DNA from: an uncultured Collinsella sp.
GTDB lineage: Bacteria > Actinomycetota > Coriobacteriia > Coriobacteriales > Coriobacteriaceae
Length of the DNA stretch: 64,000 bases
Assembly: GCA_900541685.1 (NCBI GenBank)
Contig: UQKM01000008.1
Span: 1-64,000, forward strand
Direction: 5' to 3'
Position numbers and translations under genes: made by a program. Shown one piece after another: positions 16,695-26,000 of this stretch (position 1 is the stretch's first letter; every line of letters begins with the position of its first letter). The notes beneath the pieces are model-generated. The model was not told where the DNA came from. It did not search any database and saw only the letters and a list, made by a program, of their open reading frames with translations.

Positions 16695-19130
16695 ATGGAC
16701 GGCAGCATCGGCGCAATCCGCTTTGCAGCGGATGGAAGAACAATAGCCAGGCTCTACCAGAGCGGTGCGCATGACCGAGTCGATTGGGACGAGGAACAGC
16801 AGACCGGGCTAACCGGGCTGACGTGTTTCGGTCTCAAGCCGGAAGCATCCCAGAATGGCGCTGGTTCAACACCAGCCTTCGCCGTCAAGGACGGTCTTGA
16901 CGGGAGTCCCACGCTTCGAATCAACGAAACCACATGTTATGTGCTCGAATACGAGCGGACCCCTGATGGTGGCCTGCATCCTCGCGCCTCGTTCCAAAAC
17001 GAAGGCAAGAATATCAGGTGCGACAGAAACGGCAATAGTGTCACCTTCCAGTTCGTGAACTATCTCGGGCGTTCGAGGATTCGATTCGGCGAGGAAGCTG
17101 ATGCGCCGATGCTACAGTTCGAAGTCGTCCCGCTCAAGATTGGCTATGAAGACGATTACATCGAGCTCACCGAGGAGCTTGCCGCAAGGTGCGCTGCGCT
17201 GCTCCTTGACTACTCGGGCTCCACGTCGAACGTTTACAAGCAAGCCGACGAGAATCGCGAGACGCTGCTTGAGCAGTTCGTCTTCCTGCGGCAGTTCTGC
17301 TACGAACCGAACCTCCAAGCCCTCTTCGAGGCGATAAAGAGGAACCCTGATAGGACGCTGGATCACGAGGACGAGCTGCGGTCGGTTGGGGCTGGCATGC
17401 CGTCCCGGAGGTTTTATACGAACCCCTTCTCGAACAGCCGGATGTGGACGCGCTTGAACTGCGGCGGCGATGCGGGAGGCGTCTACCTCCCCCAGATGGT
17501 CAGCGTCACGCGCAAGTACGACCTGCTCGACACGCCCGCCAATCGGTTTGTGAAATTTGCCCTGCATGAGATTGACCGGATCTGCACCTCTCTGATGACT
17601 GTCCTGGATGCCGAGAAGGGCGATACTCGGCAGACGGAGTGTTATCGCGAAGCCGCCGCGCTGCACGCCATGCTGGAAACGATACTCAGCGACGCCTTCT
17701 TCGACGATGTCGGCACCCTGCAGATGATGCCTCAGAACAACCAGGTGTTGCAGAAGCGCGAGGGATACTCGCAGATCTTCTTCGCATATTCCATGCTCGA
17801 TATGGCGCTGCAGCTCGACTGGAAGGGCAAGGATGACATCTACGAGGGCGAATCGAAGAATGTGGCCCTCCTCTACGAGTACTGGATCTTCTTTGAGCTG
17901 TACGACATCGTAAGGGGGATCGAGGGGTGCGAGCCGATAAGCACCGATGACCACCCATTTATCGGGACGAATCCCGACGGTGGGCTGTCAATATCCCTCA
18001 AGCAGGGCGTACGCTCCTGCCAGTCATTCCAGATTGCGCAGTGCGGCGCGAAGGTAAACCTCTACTACAACCGCACCTTCTCGCCCCGTGACTTTCATGC
18101 CACTCGTTACGAGGGTTCGTACTCGAGACCGTTCAGACCCGACTACACGCTCGCGATATTCCCGGATGCTTATACAAACGAGCGAGCCGCAGTGCAAGAT
18201 GGAGCTGTTGCATTCGTCCACTTCGACGCCAAGTACCGCATCACCGACTTGACGGGGCTTGTCGGCAAGGATGTGGGCACCGAGGAGGCAGAGCGCGAGG
18301 AACTTAACGAGGAGAAGGCGGCCTCCACCACGAACACCTACAAGCGCGGTGACCTGCTGAAGATGCACACGTACAACGACGCGATACGGCGCACGGTTGG
18401 CAGCTACGTGCTTTATCCGGGGTCGGGCGAAACGGGCGAGAAGGGCCAATTCCGGCTCTTCGAGGAGATTTTGCCGGGTGTCGGCGCTTTCGCCATGAAG
18501 CCGAGCATCAGCAGGACGGCAGAGAATGCGTTGCGCGATTTCATAGAGAAGGTCATCGGCGAGAACACGGCAAGCAATACGCGGCTGAACCGGCTGAGCT
18601 ACTTCACCGAAATGGTTGTGGCTGAGCCTCCAAGCGCGGGCAAGACGGATAGCGACTCCTACGGGCATGGTGGCGAATCGTTCGTGATTGGCTACATTCG
18701 AGGGGACTCTCCCGATGACTACTATCACTTTCTCGAAAGCAGCGGCAGGCTCCGCAAGGGCGGGCGCTTTCTCTTCTACTTCTATGCCATTAAGGACGGG
18801 CATGTCTACTCGCACCATAAGGATCTCTTCCGCACGTCGTGGTTCCGCTTCTATCGGAACGCCATAAGCCAGACGAACACCTACGAGATCGAGCCTGTGG
18901 CGTGTCGCATAACCTCGAATGAGCTGGTTTCGAGGGACGAGCTGGCCGACCGCCTGGCCGACCTTGGCTACGTGCGGGATCGTGGGAATCAGGGTGCCGA
19001 CTTCTACTATGTCCTGTCCGTGCGGGTGGAAGATGACGCGGCAGAACCCTTAAGCCTGGGGCGCAGGGCGGTGGATGAACAGAACGGCAACGATGCGTTC
19101 AGCCCCCACTCGCCAAAGATTGTTGGGTGA
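16695..19130 (+). CDS. DUF2357-type PD-(D/E)XK nuclease, restriction subunit 2 (McrC/LlaJI R2-like)
   Basis: 811 residues. The N-terminal 450 residues are the DUF2357-type helical region (RRFYTNPFSNSRMWTRLN, TPANRFVKFALHEID, and LLYEYWIFFELYDIV). A PD-(D/E)XK nuclease core follows: RPDYTLAIFP near residue 480 and VHFDAKYRI near 511 supply the Asp and the D-x-K. Residues about 677-811 form an extra C-terminal domain (FLFYFYAIKDGHVYSHHKD) that is duplicated at 11714-12122 in the opposite orientation. It follows the ATPase gene by 3 nt and has no ribosome site of its own, so translation is coupled. It should be the cleaving subunit. Confidence 0.85.
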   Translation: MDGSIGAIRFAADGRTIARLYQSGAHDRVDWDEEQQTGLTGLTCFGLKPEASQNGAGSTPAFAVKDGLDGSPTLRINETTCYVLEYERTPDGGLHPRASFQNEGKNIRCDRNGNSVTFQFVNYLGRSRIRFGEEADAPMLQFEVVPLKIGYEDDYIELTEELAARCAALLLDYSGSTSNVYKQADENRETLLEQFVFLRQFCYEPNLQALFEAIKRNPDRTLDHEDELRSVGAGMPSRRFYTNPFSNSRMWTRLNCGGDAGGVYLPQMVSVTRKYDLLDTPANRFVKFALHEIDRICTSLMTVLDAEKGDTRQTECYREAAALHAMLETILSDAFFDDVGTLQMMPQNNQVLQKREGYSQIFFAYSMLDMALQLDWKGKDDIYEGESKNVALLYEYWIFFELYDIVRGIEGCEPISTDDHPFIGTNPDGGLSISLKQGVRSCQSFQIAQCGAKVNLYYNRTFSPRDFHATRYEGSYSRPFRPDYTLAIFPDAYTNERAAVQDGAVAFVHFDAKYRITDLTGLVGKDVGTEEAEREELNEEKAASTTNTYKRGDLLKMHTYNDAIRRTVGSYVLYPGSGETGEKGQFRLFEEILPGVGAFAMKPSISRTAENALRDFIEKVIGENTASNTRLNRLSYFTEMVVAEPPSAGKTDSDSYGHGGESFVIGYIRGDSPDDYYHFLESSGRLRKGGRFLFYFYAIKDGHVYSHHKDLFRTSWFRFYRNAISQTNTYEIEPVACRITSNELVSRDELADRLADLGYVRDRGNQGADFYYVLSVRVEDDAAEPLSLGRRAVDEQNGNDAFSPHSPKIVG

Positions 19131-19186
19131 TCATCTGGTCATTTTCAGAGTAGCGGTAACACCTACGGGCGCGCGAGGGGCAACGC

Positions 19187-19435
19187 ATGAGGCCAATCGT
19201 CTACAACGGGGTTGACCTGTCGGGCGTGTGCTCTGCCGAGGTCATCGAGAAAGTTGCCCTGCCCGTGGAGGCGGAGACCCTGGCGGTGCCGAGGCGTGCC
19301 GGCGCACTGCTGGTGGCGGGGCGGCTGTCCCCCAGGCTAGTGCGGGCGCGGCTGTTCATGGACACCCGCCCGCGCCTTCAGGACGATGTTCGGCGACAGG
19401 GACGACGCAGCGGCGCTGCCACGTCGCGCAGGTAG
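19187..19435 (+). pseudogene. Phage tail protein N-terminal fragment (prophage remnant)
   Basis: An 82-residue frame starts MRPIVYNGVDLSGVCSAEVI after a GAGGGG ribosome site. This opening resembles the N terminus of distal-tail-type proteins of siphoviruses. After about residue 60 the frame turns into Arg-rich shadow sequence, and the other frames to 19510 look like the shifted continuation, so the gene is broken. It marks an old prophage at the right edge of the restriction island. Confidence 0.45.
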
Positions 19436-19519
19436 CGGAGGAGGGTTGCTCCCAATGGCCCGCGGCGTCCGCGCCCCGGTGCCACCCCGTGACCGGCGGC
19501 TTCGCTCGAAGCCGCTACA

Positions 19520-21682
19520 TCAGGCTCGTTCCCGCTTTTCCGGGTCATATCCCTTCGTATACACGGTAAAGCTAAGGCTATCTATCGTGCCGGTGCTGTA
19601 GACGCATGCGTCGGGCGCGCTCCGTGTGCCTTGGGCGGTCGGGTCGGTCGAGACACAATCGTCCCTATCTATTCCAAGCAATGGAATGGGCTTTGCCACC
19701 TGGTCGGCGCTATTAATTTGCGCAATGATCTCCAACAACTCGTATAACTTGATAAGCCATGAGCTGTATGGGTGCTCGCCGGGTCCCTTGTGCTTCAGCG
19801 TGCACTTTGATTGCGGGCTTTCGGCGAGCTGGCTCAAGCGTTCAAAAAGCGCCGGGTACTCGGCTTCGGGAAACTCGACTTGTACATACTGTATGCCATT
19901 GAGGATGAATCCGTACCACAGTACGGGGTATGGAAAACCGTTCCTATCTGGTCGCCTGATTTTTGTCCTGCAATTGGGCTGGTTGACGATAGACAGCCAT
20001 GCCGCATAGAGCTCGTCGGAAATTAGGTCGCTCGCTTGGTATGTTGGGCCAAGACCATCGAGAACAAAATTGCCAAGGCTGTCAAAATAGTGGGCACAAT
20101 CCGTTAAACCCTTTTCGTATGCCGTGTCGGCTTTTCTCCGTATATTGAGTGCGACGTCGCGGGGTGATTTGCGACCAAGATGTTTTTTGGCGTTGTGCCG
20201 CGGGTTGCAATAGAGCTTGGTCGCCGCGTTATATCGATCGCAGTACTTGCTGTTAGGGCCGGTCGGAAAAAAGAGCGAACCACAGGTTTGGCATGTTATC
20301 GGCATAATGCCGCACAGCAGCAGCTCGTGGAGGATGCGGGCATAAAGGCTTGCAAAGGAACATTCCTCTTCGGTGAAGTAAAGCTCTCCTGCCTTTGCAA
20401 TAACAGCTTGAAGCCTTACGAGCCTATTGAGGTTTTCCTGGTCGTTAAGCTCTGCATACGTATGGAAGTCTCCATTTGCGTAGATTTGGTTCTCGCGCAT
20501 AGCCTCGAGATAGTTCTTGCGAAACGCCTGCATAAAGGGGGCGCTATTCATGCGTTTTATATCGCTCAAATGTTCTTCGAGCTTTTGAGCCGTTTCGTTT
20601 CCGGGCAAGTGCTTTTTGGCTGCGTATGCAAAAGCGTCGCCAAAGCGGATGATTGCCGGCAGCTGATTATCGAATAATCGAAATTGTCGCGGGTCGCTTG
20701 TTTTGATGGCGGCTGGGAAAAACTCTTCGTTTTGCGCGAGCAGGCTAGGTGCCTCGGTGTTTTTAAGCAGCGGGGCAAGCTCCAGACATTCCTGATAAAA
20801 AACAATGAGAAGCGCTCGAAAGAGATCGGTATTGGTGCAAACGCAAGCTGTTTCTATCTGCGAGTTGACCTTTGGATAGTTGTCTCTTGGATTGTCGCGT
20901 TTATACGGCACCGGTTCTGTTAGCCCGGTCTTGCCGTTGGTAGTTGTAATGTCCATGTCGTTCGACACGAGCTTGAGATAGGAGCTGAAGAGGGACGCCA
21001 TTTCTTGCTTATTGAGTTGGGCCGATGTCGTGATCACCGCGCGGTACAGGCGGTTGATTTCGTTGCACTCAATAGCGTTGTTGTTCATCCAGCAGCTGTA
21101 ATAGCGATAGTCGGGAATCGCTGTGATGTTCATGACACACTGCCTGCAGACATTTTCAAGGAGATACCTGGCCATGCCAGATATCTCTCCGTGTGCATGG
21201 CGCGTAATGGCTTTATCGAATATCGGAGCAAAGAAATCGAGGTCGCGTTCCTTTTGTTTTTGAAGGTTGACTTCGATTCCGGCTTCGTTCAATTCTGCTT
21301 GCGCGGACTCTTGGTCGGAATCGTCTGGATCGAGCCAGTCGTCATGGTCTGGTTCGGCTGCGTAGTCCATCGAAGCGTGTTGCGCATCGTGGGGAGCAGG
21401 GGGCTGACGAATGGCGTTCTGCAAATCGATGTAAAAGCGCAATTTTGCTCGCTCACGAAAGTGGCCCCCAATCTCGTTGAAAAGCGAGCTTAAGTCGACG
21501 CGTAATAGGTCGTTGGCTACGGAGACGAGATTCCATGCGCTTGCATTGCCGGTTGCGTTTCCGTCATCGGCGCAATCAATCTCTGGCGTTCTGTTAAGAA
21601 GAAGCATGCGGGGATTGACGGGAGAGCGAAGAAAGCCAGCCTCGAAACCCCAGCTAAACGGCTCTTTTTCGGAATCAAGCAT
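19520..21682 (-). CDS. DUF6076-like zinc-finger protein, unknown function
   Basis: 720 residues. The main recognisable part is near residues 490-560: CQTCGSLFFPTGPNSKYCDR followed by YCNPRH and a basic stretch (KKHLGRKSPRD), a treble-clef or CGNR-like zinc finger with four ligands. An acidic segment rich in Asp (DHDDWLDPDDSD) lies near residue 115. The rest is helical and soluble. It is divergent from the 21792 gene. Proteins with this finger are usually annotated DUF6076; the assignment is from memory and moderate. Lower GC than the flanking core genes suggests acquisition. Confidence 0.6.
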   Translation of the reverse strand: MLDSEKEPFSWGFEAGFLRSPVNPRMLLLNRTPEIDCADDGNATGNASAWNLVSVANDLLRVDLSSLFNEIGGHFRERAKLRFYIDLQNAIRQPPAPHDAQHASMDYAAEPDHDDWLDPDDSDQESAQAELNEAGIEVNLQKQKERDLDFFAPIFDKAITRHAHGEISGMARYLLENVCRQCVMNITAIPDYRYYSCWMNNNAIECNEINRLYRAVITTSAQLNKQEMASLFSSYLKLVSNDMDITTTNGKTGLTEPVPYKRDNPRDNYPKVNSQIETACVCTNTDLFRALLIVFYQECLELAPLLKNTEAPSLLAQNEEFFPAAIKTSDPRQFRLFDNQLPAIIRFGDAFAYAAKKHLPGNETAQKLEEHLSDIKRMNSAPFMQAFRKNYLEAMRENQIYANGDFHTYAELNDQENLNRLVRLQAVIAKAGELYFTEEECSFASLYARILHELLLCGIMPITCQTCGSLFFPTGPNSKYCDRYNAATKLYCNPRHNAKKHLGRKSPRDVALNIRRKADTAYEKGLTDCAHYFDSLGNFVLDGLGPTYQASDLISDELYAAWLSIVNQPNCRTKIRRPDRNGFPYPVLWYGFILNGIQYVQVEFPEAEYPALFERLSQLAESPQSKCTLKHKGPGEHPYSSWLIKLYELLEIIAQINSADQVAKPIPLLGIDRDDCVSTDPTAQGTRSAPDACVYSTGTIDSLSFTVYTKGYDPEKRERA

Positions 21683-21791
21683 TAATGCTCCAAACAGCCA
21701 AAATTTAAAACCCGATAAAAGTCATATTACGCGGCTGTTTGCGGCTGTTCAATGGAATCAAGCGAAAAGGCTTAAAACCAGGGAGGCCGTT

Positions 21792-22118
21792 ATGTCCGAT
21801 TGCATCAAGCTCAACAAAGGAAACATCGATGTATGCGAGCGCGAGGTTATCGTTCTTCGCGAGATCATCGCTGCCGCCATGGGTCGTTTGCACCAGATGC
21901 GCAAGCAGTGCGAGCGCGGCTATGTGTCTTCGGAGGATTTCGAGAATGCGTTGGATGCGTACGGAGTAATCAGTGAGCGAGTCGATGAGCTTGACCAGCT
22001 TGGTTTCGAGTTCAGATGGTCGTCAGTCCCCGATGCCGGAATCGATGAGAACGACGGGCTCGAATGGATCGAGGACGACAACCCTCCGCGTGAGCGCGGT
22101 TTTGATATTGCTTGTTAA
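21792..22118 (+). CDS. Small helical protein, unknown
   Basis: 108 residues from the ATG at 21792, with AGGGAGG just upstream; the longer open frame from 21477 is antisense to the DUF6076 gene. Mostly alpha-helical, acidic at the C terminus, with heptad-like spacing over residues 10-70 (VCEREVIVLREIIAAAMGRL). The next gene starts 28 nt downstream. Probably the first gene of the helicase-nuclease transcript. Confidence 0.65.
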   Translation: MSDCIKLNKGNIDVCEREVIVLREIIAAAMGRLHQMRKQCERGYVSSEDFENALDAYGVISERVDELDQLGFEFRWSSVPDAGIDENDGLEWIEDDNPPRERGFDIAC

Positions 22119-22146
22119 TGTGACCGAACGGTTGATTGGAGACAAA

Positions 22147-22767
22147 ATGTATCCGTACTACGAATGTGACAACTATCCCATGAGCATTACAGATGATGAC
22201 GGCCCGTTTCTGATCATGGAGGCGAGGCTGTCTGGCGACGACGAGCTCAATGATGATTTTAGGAAAGGCGCCAGTTATAGATGCTCGTGTGCGACTGTTT
22301 CTGCGGCGATTGATCTTTGCAGGTCGATGACGGACGGCGATGCCGATCCTTGGTATGAAAGTTGGGAGAAGGCGGTTGAGCGTTATCCGCTCGAGAAATG
22401 CGAGGATGCGACAACGCTGTATTGGATCGAGCCGACCGATCCGCACAAGGCGCTGTGCGCCCTCCAACCCCATTGCGATCTTGAGCCATACGTGGCTGAG
22501 GCAATTGGCGCAGTTGACACGTATCTACTGGAGTGCGCGGACTATCCCTTTACGGTCGATCATTTAGATCTAAAGGACGTTGACGTCCTGCTCAGCGCTG
22601 CTTGGGGATTGGCTCGAGTCCTCGAAGAAACTTGGGGCACTTGCGACCCTGATGATGTTTTGGAAAAGATCGAGGATGCTACGTACAGTGCGTATATAAC
22701 GGTTAAGGACCTGATCGCGGGCGAAGAGGCGGCCAAAGCCAGCGCAAAGTCCGATGACAATCTTTAG
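22147..22767 (+). CDS. Small acidic protein, unknown
   Basis: 206 residues from the ATG at 22147 (GGAG 6 nt upstream); the frame extends 58 codons upstream but that part overlaps the previous gene. Very acidic, with many Asp and Glu and several Cys and Trp; no domain is recognised. A DNA-mimic or inhibitor-like role is possible from composition alone but nothing proves it. Confidence 0.6.
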   Translation: MYPYYECDNYPMSITDDDGPFLIMEARLSGDDELNDDFRKGASYRCSCATVSAAIDLCRSMTDGDADPWYESWEKAVERYPLEKCEDATTLYWIEPTDPHKALCALQPHCDLEPYVAEAIGAVDTYLLECADYPFTVDHLDLKDVDVLLSAAWGLARVLEETWGTCDPDDVLEKIEDATYSAYITVKDLIAGEEAAKASAKSDDNL

Positions 22768-22952
22768 CCACCGCACTGAACGGCGCGACCGATCGGAAGG
22801 CTGCCGGGAAAAGCTTTAGCAAGCGCCCCGACCAGGTTCAGGAGTCTGCCGCCGATGCATCCCTGATGCGTGTCGCCCTTGCAGTGATCGATGCCAAAGA
22901 GCGCGAGGCGTTGGAGTGCGATCTTAAGAAACTGCTCGCTTCGTGCGAGTAG
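22758..22952 (+). other. Possible short open frame before the helicase gene
   Basis: Sixty-four open codons, from just after a TGA at 22755-22757 to a TAG at 22950-22952, read like real protein (KSFSKRPDQVQESAADASLM and then a helical end). The only ATG is internal at 22866 and has no ribosome site. It may be a small gene with a rare start or the frameshifted tail of the 22147 gene. The remainder to 23085 holds only a CT-rich tract and the ribosome site of the helicase gene. Confidence 0.3.
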
Positions 22953-23085
22953 TCGCTGACTGCTCCTCTTTCCTTTCTTTCTTCTCTCAAGCGGCATGGA
23001 CGCCGCCGCCTTGACCGCCCAGCGCGAGTTTTGTCCGCACGGGATGGTATCAAACACGTGTAACAACTAAATCGGAGGTTTGACC

Positions 23086-26000
23086 ATGGCTATGTGGGAT
23101 CTCAACTGCCAATCGAATCCGTCGTCTGCGGACGACAAGGAGCTCGCTCCCTATCTTGCACGTCAAAAGGCGATGCGCGAGTTTTTTGAGCGTGCGCTGT
23201 TTGCCCCCAAGGATCAGGGCAACAATGGCCTGTACTTTTTGGGCGCCACGACGGGCTCGGGTAAAAACTATACGGCCGAGCAGGTCACAGCCGACCTCAT
23301 CGCCGGTGGCTGGGACGATTCGGGCTGTTTTAACAAGTGCCCGGGCCGTCGTTACCTGGTGTTTGTGGTGCCGGGTAAGGACAACCGCGACAACTACGTT
23401 GCGAGCGTGCGCAAATTGCTGGTTGAACAGGGCATGGATGGCGATGCCGCGCAGCGCATGGTGTTCGATCTTCCGCGTGCGGGCGATAACATCCTGCATT
23501 GGATTGAGACTACGCGCGGTAAGGGCGCCGTGGGCGTGCGCGACATTCCGTGTCCCATCGAGGCGGACGACGAGAGCTCTCATCGCATCATTAAGCGAGC
23601 GTGGGGCAACGCGATGGAGATCGCCGATGACCTTTTGGGCATCCTTGACACTCGAAATCGTCTGGGAGGTGTTGCAGACCGTTTGACCCCCGCCCTTCGC
23701 GACAAGCTATCGTCGGCGGATGCGAGCTTGCGTTGGGCTGTGAGCCACGAGCTCAAAAACATCACGCGCGGCATGGAGGTGATCCCCCAGATTTGGCCGT
23801 CTGCCCTGCTCAATGACGAGAGCATACCGCATGTGATTGCCCTGACGCCGCAAAAGCTCATCAATAGGATCGATACAGTGACCGGTGCAGGCGTTGTGCT
23901 CTTTAACGCAATGGCTGCCGAGAAGGGCCTGTTTATCTTTGATGAAATCGACCACATGAAGGCCGACATACTGTCGACGCTGACAGACGATCCCGTGACG
24001 TTTCAACCGGACGAAGTATTGCGTATCCTCGATCGTCATTTTAACGGCGGTGTGGTGGACCCCTTGCTACTGGGGAATCGAGATCAATGGATGGCGGTCT
24101 ATACGCACGCTTCCACGTCGGGCGATCACAAAGGGTCAAACGCCGAGAGGAACAGGGTTTCGCGGGCGAGCGTAGAGGAAGATGCCGAAGAAATCGCCAA
24201 GGATGCCAAGAAAATTCAAAAGGCACTCGCCTCTTGTATTAAGGACATGAAACTGCGTCCGCCTTTTGCGCTGTCTGACGAGGCGAAAGAAGAGCAGCTC
24301 TCCGGTCGACATCTGTTTGGCAGCGACGATATTTCGGTGGGCGACAACTCGGCGAATCCGTTGCGCTTCAAACTCAATGAGGGCGGTACTCGCAATATGA
24401 TTATCACTCGCGGAGGGAGTGGGCAGCAAACCGTCAGCAAGGCGGTGCGTCGTGCACGCGGTCTGGTCAGGATGGTGGTGGGTCATCTCGCCCGTTGCGC
24501 CACGCTTATGGACAAGCTGTACTACGGCAGCATTTCGTACAAGGACGACCTTTCGCGCAAGAACATCATCGATGCCCTGGGCATTAGGAACAACCAGACC
24601 AGCGAGAAGTATTTTTGGGATTCGTTGATGCTGGCGCTGTTCTTTAAAGATCGCAAGAATGACGAGATCGATGCCGCCGACGACTCGATGTATGCGCGTG
24701 GTGTCGATTATCTAGTGATGGAAACCACCATCGAGCACATGTTTACCACGTACCTAACCAGCCACGGCATTGAGCGCATGCCCGAGGCCTACCTTGCCTC
24801 CATTGCCGCCAAAGCGCCTTGCGTGTGCATGAGCGCAACATGGAGTGCGCCGACCGTCAAAAACTTCAACCTCGATTACCTTGACGAGGTTCATGGCGTG
24901 GTTCGCAAGGACGCTTGGATTGGCGAGCTCAACCAGGAAATCGTGCGACAGACTAAGCTGTTTAACAAACAGGCTGCGAAGGAGTACGACGTCGATATTG
25001 CCTGGGTGGATGAGTCCAAGGAAATTGCCGGCATGGTCGCGCTGGCAGGCGGCGCCTTTGGCGGCATCATTGTGTCGCCCGACGAGGTGTACGAGCGCGC
25101 GATGCGGTTCTTTGACGGGATTGGCGTGAGTGAGGGACTTGCGGTGCGCTTGCGCTTAAAGATTGCTGACAGGGTGGGCGTGAGCGACGCCAAGAGCATC
25201 GAGTTTGAGCTGAAGCGCCTGAGCAAGACGCTTGTTGCCGTGAGTACTTGGGCCCGTGGTGTGGCGCGTAACGAGCAACGGGCGGGAGCCGTTTTTACCA
25301 CGCGCCACATGGGAAACCATGGCGAATTCAATAGTCTGGCGCTGGATCTTGCGCGCGAGATTGTCGCGGAGCTGGTGATTAGAAACATCAAGTGCCCCGA
25401 GATGTCGTACGAGAAATCGCTTGAGGCCGCCAAGGACATGGTGCCGTGCTTTAACGCTGCGGAATGGGATGCAGGTTGGCGTGGCGCTCAAAAACGTCTC
25501 GAGCTGGGCCAGCCGACCCTGATGTTTATCAATCTTTCGGCCGGTGGCTTTTCCAAGAATCTCAAATACAAGGTGCCGGAGAATCTGTGCGACATGGTTC
25601 ATCAGGTCGATTGCGGCTTTGAAAATGCCGACCGTCGCCCCAAGATGGATCTTGATTTCTTATATATCGAGTCGCCCACAAGTCGTTTGACCTGGGGAGT
25701 GGAGATCAACTCAAATAAGTTTGTCCAGCAGGCGCTACTTGGTGTGGTGGAGCAGGAGGAACTGGTAGCGCGCGGCGAGGTTCCGTTTACTCAAAAGCGC
25801 CGGAACGTACGGATGCTTCTATCTGGCGTTAATAAGAGCCTGCCGGTGCGCGACACCCTCTCTTATCAGGTCGAAGGCGCTCGCATTGTGGCACAGGCTG
25901 TGGGTCGCCTGATGCGCACGAGTGTAAAGATGCCTTGCGTGCAGGTGCTGCTCGACCGCGAGATTGCGAACGATTGCAACTTTTCGTTCTTGCATGATTT

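Noticed and set aside
22996..23070. Leader peptide M-D-A-A-A-L-T... ahead of the helicase gene
   Set aside because: It has no ribosome site and no regulatory structure; probably chance.
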